Part shown: one piece after another, positions 1 to 10,391 of the stretch | How positions within the stretch are numbered: the first letter of the stretch is position 1 | Layout of the letters: each line of letters begins with the position of its first letter | Origin: Setophaga petechia | Lineage: Eukaryota; Chordata; Aves; Passeriformes; Parulidae | DNA: 64,000 bases | Assembly (NCBI GenBank): GCA_024362935.1 | Contig: JANCRA010000019.1 | Span: 7,932,501-7,996,500, forward strand | Reading direction: 5' to 3' | Made by a program: the position numbers and the translations under genes | Notes under the pieces: model-generated | The model's input: only the letters and a program-made list of their open reading frames with translations | Told to the model about the DNA's origin: nothing | Databases searched by the model: none

Positions 1-765
1 TTGCACAAGCAGGAGAAAAAGACAAAGACAAAGACACAACTTGCCGGGGAAGATATGAGGGACAAGGCATGGATAGCAAAAAGAAAGAAAAACGAAATTT
101 GTTTCCCAAAGTCAAAGCCATCAAAAGGCAGGCCATATGCCATCAAGTGCAGGCACATGCAGCAAAGCTTGCCAAAATTGATCCCCGCTGAAGGCCAAAA
201 CACAAAGGAAGGACTTCCAAACTCCCTGGAATGGAGATTCCATCAAAGCAATCGGAATCGGAGGAGAAAAAAAAAAAATTGGAGAAATTTTGTCATTCCG
301 AGAAAATGGCCCGGATTAAATCCGGCGCATTGCAAACGATGAAAACATACCAAAACTAAGCTCACATGTTTTGGAAAAGCAGGGGAATAAGTCAAGGAGG
401 AAGACACAACTTGTAGGGCAAGATATAAGAAACACGGCATGGATACTAAAAAAACAAAAAAAATTGTCCCCAAAGTCAAAGCCATCAAAAAGCATGGCAT
501 GCCTTCAAGTGCAGGGACATGCACCACAGATTCTTCTACTAGTCCCCATTGAAATCGCAAGATTCCGTTTCCCTTCCCGAAAGGAAATGAAATTTTGAAC
601 CCCAAAAGAAAGACTTACAAACACTCTGCAAAGGAAGTAGGATCCAAAGAAATGCAATTGAAAAAACCCCACAAAAACCAGGAAATTCGGAGTTTTAGTC
701 TCTTCAAAAAATGGTCTGGAAGGAAATCAGCAGCATTGCAAAGGACCAAAACATGCAAAACCAAG
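1..765. repeat. Satellite block 1: C (left-truncated by window) + B1
   Basis: The C monomer (1-360) lacks only its first ~10 bases because of the window edge. B1 spans 361-765 (405 bp) and is the short B form with a deleted right palindrome arm. The block matches 7,296-8,060 almost base for base, at an offset of 7,295. Confidence 0.93.
555..597. repeat. B1 palindrome, right arm deleted
   Basis: The left arm is intact, then the sequence jumps from aatgaaatt to ttgaacccc. About 29 bp of the right arm is missing compared with the full form, so no large hairpin can form. Confidence 0.9.
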
Positions 766-2307
766 CTCACAGATGTTGCACAAGCAGGAGGAAAAGACAA
801 AGACGAAGACACAACTTGCCAGGGAAGATATGAGGGACAAGGCATGGATAGCTAAAAGAAAGAAAAAAGAAATTTGTTTCCCAAAGTCAAAGCCATCAAA
901 AGGCAGGCCATATGCCATCAAGTGCAGGCACATGCAGCAAAGCTTGCCAAAATTGATCCCCGCTGAAGGCCAAAACACAAAGGAAGGACTTCCAAACTCC
1001 CTGGAATGGAGATACCATCAAAGCAATCGCAATCGGAGGAGAAAAAAAAAAAATTGGGGAAATTTTCTCATTCCGAGAAAATGGCCCGGATTAAGTCCGG
1101 CGCATTGCAAACGATGAAAACATACCAAAACTAAGCTCACATGTTTTGGAAAAGCAGGGGAATAAGTCAAGGAGGAAGACACAACTTGCTGGGGAAGATA
1201 TGAGAAACACGGCAAGGATACCTGAAAGAAAAAAAAAGAAATTTGTTTCCCAAAGTCAAAGCCATCAAAAGGCAGGCCATAGGCCATCAAGTGCAGGCAC
1301 ATGCAGCAAAGCTTGCCAAAACTGATCCCCGCTGAAGGCCAAAACACAAAGGAAGGACTTCCAAACTCCCTGGAATGGAGATACCATCAAAGCAATTGCA
1401 ATCGGAGGAGAAAAAAAAAAAATTGGGGAAATTTTGTCATTCCGAGAAAATGGCCCGGAATAAATACGGCGCAACGGAAACGATGAAAACATACCAAAAC
1501 TAAGCTCACATGTTTTGGAAAAGCAGGGGAATAAGTCAAGGAGGAAGACACAACTTGCTGGGGAAGATATAAGAAACACGGCAAGGATACCTAAAAGAAA
1601 AAAAAAGAAATTTGTTTCCCAAAGTCAAAGCCATCAAAAGGCAGGCCATATGCCATCAAGTGCAGGCACATGCAGCAAAGCTTGCCAAAATTGATCCCCG
1701 CTGAAGGCCAAAACACAAAGGAAGGACTTCCAAACTCCCTGGAATGGAGATACCATCAAAGCAATTGCAATCGGAGGAGAAAGAAAAAAATTGGGGAAAT
1801 TTTTTTTATTCCAAGGATATGGCTAGGATTAAATCCGGCGCATAGCAAAGGATGAAAACATGCAAAAACTAAGCTCACAGCTGCTGCAAAAGCAGGGGAA
1901 TAAGTTAAGGAGGAAGACACAACTTGTAGAGCAAGATATAAGAAACACAGCATGGATACTAAAAAAACAAAAAAAAAATTTTCCCAAAGTCAAAGCCATC
2001 AAAAAGCATGGCATGCCTTCAAGTGCAGGGACATGCACCAAAGATTCTTCTACTAGTCCCCATTGAAATCGCAAGATTCCGTTTCCCTTCCCGAAAGGAA
2101 ATGAAATTTCCTTTCGGGAAGGGAAACGGAATCTTGCGAACACAAAAAGAAAGACTTACAAACACTCTGCAAAGGACGTAGGATCCAAAGAAATGCAATT
2201 GAAAAAAACCCCACAAAAACCAGAAAATTCGGAGTTTTAGTCTCTTCAAAAAATGGTCTGGAAGGAAATCAGCAGCATTGCAAAGGACCAAAACATGCAA
2301 AACCAAG
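766..2307. repeat. Satellite block 2: C-A-A-B2
   Basis: Monomers are 766-1,135 (C), 1,136-1,504 and 1,505-1,873 (A), and 1,874-2,307 (B2, 434 bp with the full palindrome). The block is 1,542 bp. It is the segment missing when block 1 plus block 3 are compared with block 6 plus block 7. B2 shares diagnostic changes (gttaagg, gtagagc) with B8 and B10. Confidence 0.93.
2069..2139. repeat. B2 palindrome, perfect 34 bp arms
   Basis: The left arm (tcgcaagattccg... to ggaaat) and right arm (atttcc... to cggaatcttgcga) are exact reverse complements over 34 bp around the 3-base spacer gaa. Checked base by base. Confidence 0.97.
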
Positions 2308-3465
2308 CTCACAGATGTTGCACAAGCAGGAGAAAAAGACAAAGACGAAGACACAACTTGCCGGGGAAGATATGAGGGACATGGCATGGATAGCTAAAAG
2401 AAAGAAAAAAGAAATTTGTTTCCCAAAGTCAAAGCCATCAAAAGGCAGGCCATATGCCATCAAGTGCAGGCACATGCAGCAAAGCTTGCCAAAATTGATC
2501 CCCGCTGAAGGCCAAAACACATAGGAAGCACTTCCAAACTCCCTGGAATGGAGATACCATCAAAGCAATTGCAATCGGAGGAGAAAAAAAAAAATTGGAG
2601 AAATTTTGTCATTCCGAGAAAATGGCCCGGATTAAATCCGGCGCATTGCAAACGATGAAAACATACCAAAACTAAGCTCACATGTTTTGGAAAAGCAGGG
2701 GAATAAGTCAAGGAGGAAGACACAACTTGCTGGGGGAGATATAAGAAACACGGCAAGGATACCTAAAAGAAAAAAAAAGAAATTTGTTTCCCAAAGTCAA
2801 AGCCATCAAAAGGCAGGCCATATGCCATCAAGTGCAGGCACATGCAGCAAAGCTTGCCAAAATTGATCCCCGCTGAAGGCCAAAACACAAAGGAAGGACT
2901 TCCAAACTCCCTGGAATGGAGATATCATCAAAGCAATTGCAATCAGAGGAGAAAAAAAAAATTGGGGAAATTTTTTTCATTCCAAGGATATGGCTAGGAT
3001 TAAATCCGGCGCATTGCAAGGATAAAAACATGCAAAAACTAAGCTCACAGCTGCTGCAAAAGCAGGGGAATAAGTCAAGGAGGAAGACACAACTTGTAGG
3101 GCAAGATATAAGAAACACAGCATGGATACTAAAAAAAGAAAAAAAAAATATTCCCGAAGTCAAAGCCATCAAAAAGCATGGCATGCCTTCAAGTGCAGGG
3201 ACATGCACCAAAGATTCTTCTACTAGTCCCCATTGAAATCGCAAGATTCCGTTTCCCTTCCCGAAAGGAAATTCCGAAAGGAAACGGAATCTTGCGAACC
3301 CCAAAAGAAAGACTTAGAAACACTCTGCAAAGGACGTAGGATCCTTTGAAATGGAATTGAAAAAAACCCCAGAAAAACCAGAAAAGTCGGAGTTTTAGTC
3401 TCTTCAAAAAATGGTCTGGAAGGAAATCAGCTGCATTGCAAAGGACCAAAACATGCAAATCCAAG
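2308..3465. repeat. Satellite block 3: C-A-B3
   Basis: Monomers are 2,308-2,676 (C), 2,677-3,043 (A, 367 bp) and 3,044-3,465 (B3, 422 bp, intermediate palindrome). The C monomer carries the diagnostic acacatagg in place of acacaaagg. The block is nearly identical to block 7 at an offset of 5,753-5,754. Confidence 0.93.
3239..3297. repeat. B3 palindrome, intermediate 59 bp form
   Basis: The outer 17 bp of each arm (tcgcaagattccgtttc and its complement) remain. The centre is rearranged and 12 bp shorter than the full form. The same structure occurs only in B7. Confidence 0.93.
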
Positions 3466-5007
3466 CTCACAGATGTTGCACAAGCAGGAGAAAAAGACAA
3501 AGACGAAGACACAACTTGCTGGGGAAGATATGAGGGATATGGCATGGATAGCTAAAAGAAAGAAAAAAGAAATTTGTTTCCCAAAGTCAAAGCCATCAAA
3601 AGGCAGGCCATATGCCATCAAGTGCAGGCACATGCAGCAAAGCTTGCCAAACTTGATCCCCGCTGAAGGCCAAAACACAAAGGAAGCACTTCCAAACTCC
3701 CTGGAATGGAGATACCATCAAAGCAATTGCAATCGGAGGAGAAAAAAAAAAAATTGGGGAAATTTTGTCATTCCGAGAAAATGGCCCGGATTGAATCCGG
3801 CACATTGCAAAGGAGGAAAACATGTCAAAACTAAGCTCACAGCTGCTGGAAAAGCGGGGCAATAAGTCAAGGAGGAAGACACAACTTGCTGGGGATGATA
3901 TAAGAAACACGGCAAGGATACCTAAAAGAAAAAAAAAGAAATTTGTTTCCCAAAGTCAAAGCCATCAAAAGGCAGGCCATATGCCATCAAGTGCAGGCAC
4001 GTGCAGCAAAGCTTGCCAAAACTGATCCCCGCTGAAGGCCAAAACACAAAGGAAGCACTTCCAAACTCCCTGGAATGGAGATACCATCAAAGCAATTGCA
4101 ATCGGAGGAGAAAAAAGAAAAATTGGAGAAATTTTGTCATTCCGAGAAAATGGCCCGGATTAAATCCAACGCATTGCAAACGATGAAAACATACCAAAAC
4201 TAAGCTCACAGCTGCTGCAAAAGCAGGGGAATAAGTCAAGGAGGAAGACACAACTTGCTGGGGAAGATATGAGAAACACGGCAAGGATACCTGAAAGAAA
4301 AAAAAAGAAATTTGTTTCCCAAAGTCAAAGCCATCAAAAGGCAGGCCATATGTCATCAAGTGCAGGCACATGCAGCAAAGCTTGCCAAAATTGATCCCCG
4401 CTGAAGGCCAAAACACAAAGGAAGGACTTCCAAACTCCCTGGAATGGAGATACCATCAAAGCAATTGCAATCGGAGGAGAAAGAAAAAAATTGGGGAAAT
4501 TTTTTTTATTCCGAGGATATGGCTAGGATTAAATCCGGCGCATTGCAAAGGATGAAAACATGCAAAAACTAAGCTCACAGCTGCTGCAAAAGCAGGGGAA
4601 TAAGTCAAGGAGGAAGACACAACTTGTAGGGCAAGATATAAGAAACACGGCACGGATACTAAAAAAACAAAAAAAAAATTTTCCCAAAGTCAAAGCCATC
4701 AAAAAGCATGGCATGCCTTCAAGTGCAGGGACATGCACCAAAGATTCTTCTACTAGTCCCCATTGAAATCGCAAGATTCCGTTTCCCTTCCCGAAAGGAA
4801 ATGAAATTTCCTTTCGGGAAGGGAAACGGAATCTTGCGAACCCCAAAAGAAAGACTTACAAACACTCTGCAAAGGAAGTGGGATCCAAAGAAATGCAATT
4901 GAAAAAAACCCCAGAAAAACCAGAAAAGTCGGAGTTTTAGTCTCTTCAAAAAATGGTCTGGAAGGAAATCAGCTGCATTGCAAAGGACCAAAACATGCAA
5001 AACCAGG
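3466..5007. repeat. Satellite block 4: C-A-A-B4
   Basis: Monomers are 3,466-3,835 (C), 3,836-4,204 and 4,205-4,573 (A), and 4,574-5,007 (B4, 434 bp, full palindrome). It shares rare variants (cattgcaaaggaggaaaaca, gcggggcaataag) with block 11 at an offset of 10,008. Confidence 0.93.
4769..4839. repeat. B4 palindrome, perfect 34 bp arms
   Basis: Exact 34 bp inverted repeat around gaa, identical to B2 across the arms. Confidence 0.97.
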
Positions 5008-7285
5008 CTCACAGATGTTGCACAAGCAGGAGAAAAAGACAAAGACGAAGACACAATGTGCCGGGGAAGATATGAGGGACATGGCATGGATAGCAAAAAG
5101 AAAGAAAAACGAAATTTGTTTCCCAAAGTCAAAGCCATCAAAAGGCAGGCCATATGCCATCAAGTGCAGGCACGTGCAGCAAAGCTTGCCAAAATTGATC
5201 CCCGCTGAAGGCCAAAACACAAAGGAAGGACTTCCAAACTCCCTGGAATGGAGATACCATCAAAGCAATTGCAATCGGAGGAGAAAAAAGAATAATTGGG
5301 GAAATTTTTTTCATTCCGAGGATATGGCTAGAAATAAATCCGGCGCATTGCAAAGGATGAAAACATGCAAAAACGAAGCTCAAAGGTGTTGGAAAAGCAG
5401 GGGAATAAGTCAAAGAGGAAGACACAACTTGCTGGGGAAGATATGAGAAACACGGCAAGGATAGCTAAAAGAAAAAAAAGGAAATTTGTTTCCCAAAGTC
5501 AAAGCCATCAAAAGGCAGGCCATATGCCATCAAGTGCAGGCACATGCAGCAAAGCTTGCCGAAATTGATCCCCGCTGAAGGACAAAACACAAAGGAAGGA
5601 CTTCCAAACTCCCTGGAATGGAGATACCATCAAAGCAATCGCAATCGGAGGAGAAAAAAAAAAAATTGGGGAAATTTTGTCATTCCGAGAAAATGGCCCG
5701 GATTAAATCCGGCGCAACGGAAACGATGAAAACATACCAAAACTAAGCTCACATGTTTTGGAAAAGCAGGGGAATAAGTCAAGGAGGAAGACACAACTTG
5801 CTGGGGAAGATATAAGAAACACGGCAAGGATACCTAAAAGAAAAAAGAGAAATTTGTTTCCCAAAGTCAAAGCCATCAAAAGGCAGGCCATATGCCATCA
5901 AGTGCAGGCACATGCAGCAAAGCTTGCCAAAATTGATCCCCGCTGAAGGCCAAAACACAAAGGAAGGACTTCCAAACTCCCTGGAATGGAGATACCATCA
6001 AAGCAATTGCAATCGGAGGAGAAAAAAAAAAATTGGGGAAATTTTGTCATTCCGAGAAAATGGCCCGGATTAAGTCCGGCGCATTGCAAACGATGAAAAC
6101 ATACCAAAACTAAGCTCACATGTTTTGGAAAAGCAGGGGAATAAGTCAAGGAGGAAGACACAACTTGCTGGGGAAGATATGAGAAACACGGCAAGGATAC
6201 CTGAAAGAAAAAAAAAGAAATTTGTTTCCCAAAGTCAAAGCCATCAAAAGGCAGGCCATATGCCATCAAGTGCAGGCACATGCAGCAAAGCTTGCCAAAA
6301 TTGATCCCCGCTGAAGGCCAAAAGACAAAGGAAGGACTTCCAAACTCCCTGGAATGGAGATACCATCAAAGCAATTGCAATCGGAGGAGAAAAAAAAAAA
6401 AATTGGAGAAATTTTGTCATTCCGAGAAAATGGCCCGGATTAAATCCGGCGCATTGCAAACGATGAAAACATACCAAAACTAAGCTCACATGTTTTGGAA
6501 AAGCAGGGGAATAAGTCAAGGAGGAAGACACAACTTGCTGGGGAAGATATAAGAAACACGGCAAGGATACCTAAAAGAAAAAAAAAGAAATTTGTTTCCC
6601 AAAGTCAAAGCCATCAAAAGGCAGGCCATATGCCATCAAGTGCAGGCACATGCAGCAAAGCTTGCCAAAATTGATCCCCGCTGAAGGCCAAAACACAAAG
6701 GAAGGACTTCCAAACTCCCTGGAATGGAGATACCATCAAATCAATTGCAATCAGAGGAGAAAAAAAAAATTGGGGAAATTTTTTTTATTCCGAGGATATG
6801 GCTAGGATTAAATCCGGCGCATTGCAAAGCATAAAAACATGCAAAAACTAAGCTCACAGCTGCTGCAAAAGCAGGGGAATAAGTCAAGGAGGAAGACACA
6901 ACTTGCTGGGGAAGATATAAGAAACACGGCATGGATACTGAAAAAACAAAAAAAAATTTTCCCAAAGTCAAAGCCATCACAAAGCATGGCATGCCTTCAA
7001 GTGCAGGGACATGCACCAAAGATTCTTCTACTAGTCCCCATTGAAATCGCAAGATTCCGTTTCCCTTCCCGAAAGGAAATGAAATTTCCTTTCGGGAAGG
7101 GAAACGGAATCTTGCGAACCCCAAAAGAAAGACTTACAAACACTCTGCAAAGGAAGTAGGATCCAAAGAAATGCAATTGAAAAAAAACCCACAAAAACCA
7201 GAAAATTCGGAGTTTTAGTCTCTTCAAAAAATGGTCCGGAAGGAAATCAGCGGCATTGCAAAGGACCAAAACATGCAAAACCAAG
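5008..7285. repeat. Satellite block 5: C-A-A-A-A-B5 (longest block)
   Basis: Monomers are 5,008-5,378 (C), then four A monomers starting at 5,379, 5,748, 6,115 and 6,485, then B5 at 6,853-7,285. It resembles block 9 at an offset of ~5,015 from about 5,700 onward, but has one more A monomer. The first part also resembles block 12. Confidence 0.92.
7047..7117. repeat. B5 palindrome, perfect 34 bp arms
   Basis: Exact 34 bp inverted repeat around gaa. Confidence 0.97.
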
Positions 7286-8060
7286 CTCACAGATGTTGCA
7301 CAAGCAGGAGAAAAAGACAAAGACAAAGACACAACTTGCCGGGGAAGATATGAGGGACAAGGCATGGATAGCAAAAAGAAAGAAAAACGAAATTTGTTTC
7401 CCAAAGTCAAAGCCATCAAAAGGCAGGCCATATGCCATCAAGTGCAGGCACATGCAGCAAAGCTTGCCAAAATTGATCCCCGCTGAAGGCCAAAACACAA
7501 AGGAAGGACTTCCAAACTCCCTGGAATGGAGATTCCATCAAAGCAATCGCAATCGGAGGACAAAAAAAAAAAATTGGAGAAATTTTGTCATTCCGAGAAA
7601 ATGGCCCGGATTAAATCCGGCGCATTGCAAACGATGAAAACATACCAAAACTAAGCTCACATGTTTTGGAAAAGCAGGGGAATAAGTCAAGGAGGAAGAC
7701 ACAACTTGTAGGGCAAGATATAAGAAACACGGCATGGATACTAAAAAAACAAAAAAAATTGTCCCCAAAGTCAAAGCCATCAAAAAGAATGGCATGCCTT
7801 CAAGTGCAGGGACATGCACCACAGATTCTTCTACTAGTCCCCATTGAAATCGCAAGATTCCGTTTCCCTTCCCGAAAGGAAATGAAATTTTGAACCCCAA
7901 AAGAAAGACTTACAAACACTCTGCAAAGGAAGTAGGATCCAAAGAAATGCAATTGAAAAAACCCCACAAAAACCAGGAAATTCGGAGTTTTAGTCTCTTC
8001 AAAAAATGGTCTGGAAGGAAATCAGCAGCATTGCAAAGGACCAAAACATGCAAAACCAAG
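7286..8060. repeat. Satellite block 6: C-B6 (shortest block)
   Basis: C is 7,286-7,655 and B6 is 7,656-8,060 (405 bp, right palindrome arm deleted). There is no A monomer. This is the partner of block 1 at an offset of 7,295 and has the same 29 bp deletion in B. Confidence 0.93.
7850..7892. repeat. B6 palindrome, right arm deleted
   Basis: Same deletion junction as B1, supporting a single deletion event copied together with its block. Confidence 0.9.
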
Positions 8061-9219
8061 CTCACAGATGTTGCACAAGCAGGAGAAAAAGACAAAGACG
8101 AAGACACAACTTGCCGGGGAAGATATGAGGGACATGGCATGGATAGCTAAAAGAAAGAAAAAAGAAATTTGTTTCCCAAAGTCAAAGCCATCAAAAGGCA
8201 GGCCATATGCCATCAAGTGCAGGCACATGCAGCAAAGCTTGCCAAAATTGATCCCCGCTGAAGGCCAAAACACATAGGAAGCACTTCCAAACTCCCTGGA
8301 ATGGAGATACCATCAAAGCAATTGTAATCGGAGGAGAAAAAAAAAAAATTGGAGAAATTTTGTCATTCCGAGAAAATGGCCCGGATTAAATCCGGCGCAT
8401 TGCAAACGATGAAAACATACCAAAACTAAGCTCACATGTTTTGGAAAAGCAGGGGAATAAGTCAAGGAGGAAGACACAACTTGCTGGGGGAGATATAAGA
8501 AACACGGCAAGGATACCTAAAAGAAAAAAAAAGAAATTTGTTTCCCAAAGTCAAAGCCATCAAAAGGCAGGCCATATGCAATCAAGTGCAGGCACATGCA
8601 GCAAAGCTTGCCAAAATTGATCCCCGCTGAAGGCCAAAACACAAAGGAAGGACTTCCAAACTCCCTGGAATGGAGATATCATCAAAGCAATTGCAATCAG
8701 AGGAGAAAAAAAAAATTGGGGAAATTTTTTTCATTCCGAGGATATGGCTAGGATTAAATCCGGCGCATTGCAAGGATAAAAACATGCAAAAACTAAGCTC
8801 ACAGCTGCTGCAAAAGCAGGGGAATAAGTCAAGGAGGAAGACACAACTTGTAGGGCAAGATATAAGAAACACAGCATGGATACTAAAAAAAGAAAAAAAA
8901 AATATTCCCGAAGTCAAAGCCATCAAAAAGCATGGCATGCCTTCAAGTGCAGGGACATGCACCAAAGATTCTTCTACTAGTCCCCATTGAAATCGCAAGA
9001 TTCCGTTTCCCTTCCCGAAAGGAAATTCCGAAAGGAAACGGAATCTTGCGAACCCCAAAAGAAAGACTTAGAAACACTCTGCAAAGGACGTAGGATCCTT
9101 TGAAATGGAATTGAAAAAAACCCCACAAAAACCAGAATATTCGGAGTTTTAGTCTCTTCAAAAAATGGTCTGGAAGGAAATCAGCTGCATTGCAAAGGAC
9201 CAAAACATGCAAATCCAAG
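8061..9219. repeat. Satellite block 7: C-A-B7
   Basis: Monomers are 8,061-8,430 (C, with the acacatagg variant), 8,431-8,797 (A) and 8,798-9,219 (B7, 422 bp, intermediate palindrome). It is the partner of block 3. Confidence 0.93.
8993..9051. repeat. B7 palindrome, intermediate 59 bp form
   Basis: Identical in structure to B3, with 17 bp outer arms and a rearranged centre. Confidence 0.93.
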
Positions 9220-10391
9220 CTCACAGATGTTGCACAAGCAGGAGAAAAAGACAAAGACGAAGACACAACTTGCTGGGGAATATATGAGGGATATGGCATG
9301 GATAGCTAAAAGAAAGAAAAAAGAAATTTGTTTCCCAAAGTCAAAGCCATCAAAAGGCAGGCCATATGCCATCAAGTGCAGGCACATGCAGCAAAGCTTG
9401 CCAAAATTGATCCCCGCTGAAGGCCAAAACACAAAGGAAGGACTTCCAAACTCCCTGGAATGGAGATACCATCAAAGCAATTGCAATCGGAGGAGAAAAA
9501 AAAAAAATTGGAGAAATTTTGTCATTCCGAGAAAATGGCCCGGAATAAATACGGCGCAACGGAAACGATGAAAACATACCAAAACTAAGCTCACAGCTGC
9601 TGCAAAAGCAGGGGAATAAGTCAAGGAGGAAGACACAACTTGCTGGGGAAGATATAAGAAACACGGCAAGGATACCTAAAAGAAAAAAAAAGAAATTTGT
9701 TTCCCAAAGTCAAAGCCATCAAAAGGCAGGCCATATGCCATCAAGTGCAGGCACATGCAGCAAAGCTTGCCAAACTTGATCCCCGCTGAAGGCCAAAACA
9801 CAAAGGAAGCACTTCCAAACTCCCTGGAATGGAGATACCATCAAAGCAATTGCAATCGGAGGAGAAAGAAAAAAATTGGGGAAATTTTTTTTATTCCAAG
9901 GATATGGCTAGGATTAAATCCGGCGCATTGCAAAGGATGAAAACATGCAAAAACTAAGCTCACAGCTGCTGCAAAAGCAGGGGAATAAGTTAAGGAGGAA
10001 GACACAACTTGTAGAGCAAGATATAAGAAACAGAGCATGGTTACTAAAAAAACAAAAAAAAATTTTCCCAAAGTCAAAGCCATCAAAAAGCATGGCATGC
10101 CTTCAAGTGCAGGGACATGCACCAAAGATTCTTCTACTAGTCCCCATTGAAATCGCAAGATTCCGTTTCCCTTCCCGAAAGGAAATGAAATTTCCTTTCG
10201 GGAAGGGAAACGGAATCTTGCGAACCCCAAAAGAAAGACTTACAAACACTCTGCAAAGGACGTAGGATCCATTGAAATGCAACTGAAAAAAACCCCACAA
10301 AAACCAGAAAATTCGGAGTTTTAGTCTCTTCAAAAAATGGTCTGGAAGGAAATCAGCTGCATTGCAAAGAACCAAAACATGCAAAACCAAG
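9220..10391. repeat. Satellite block 8: C-A-B8
   Basis: Monomers are 9,220-9,589 (C), 9,590-9,958 (A) and 9,959-10,391 (B8, full palindrome). It shares the gttaagg and gtagagc changes with the end of block 2 (offset 8,085) and with block 10. Confidence 0.92.
10153..10223. repeat. B8 palindrome, perfect 34 bp arms
   Basis: Exact 34 bp inverted repeat around gaa. Confidence 0.97.

Noticed and set aside
2069..2139. B palindrome as a bacterial-type transcription terminator
   Set aside because: Avian genomic context. The hairpin is not followed by a T-run and recurs as part of a satellite monomer.
2100..2140. CENP-B box inside the B palindrome
   Set aside because: ttcgggaagggaaacgg resembles the motif superficially, but the required A after TTCGNNNN is a G, so it does not fit.
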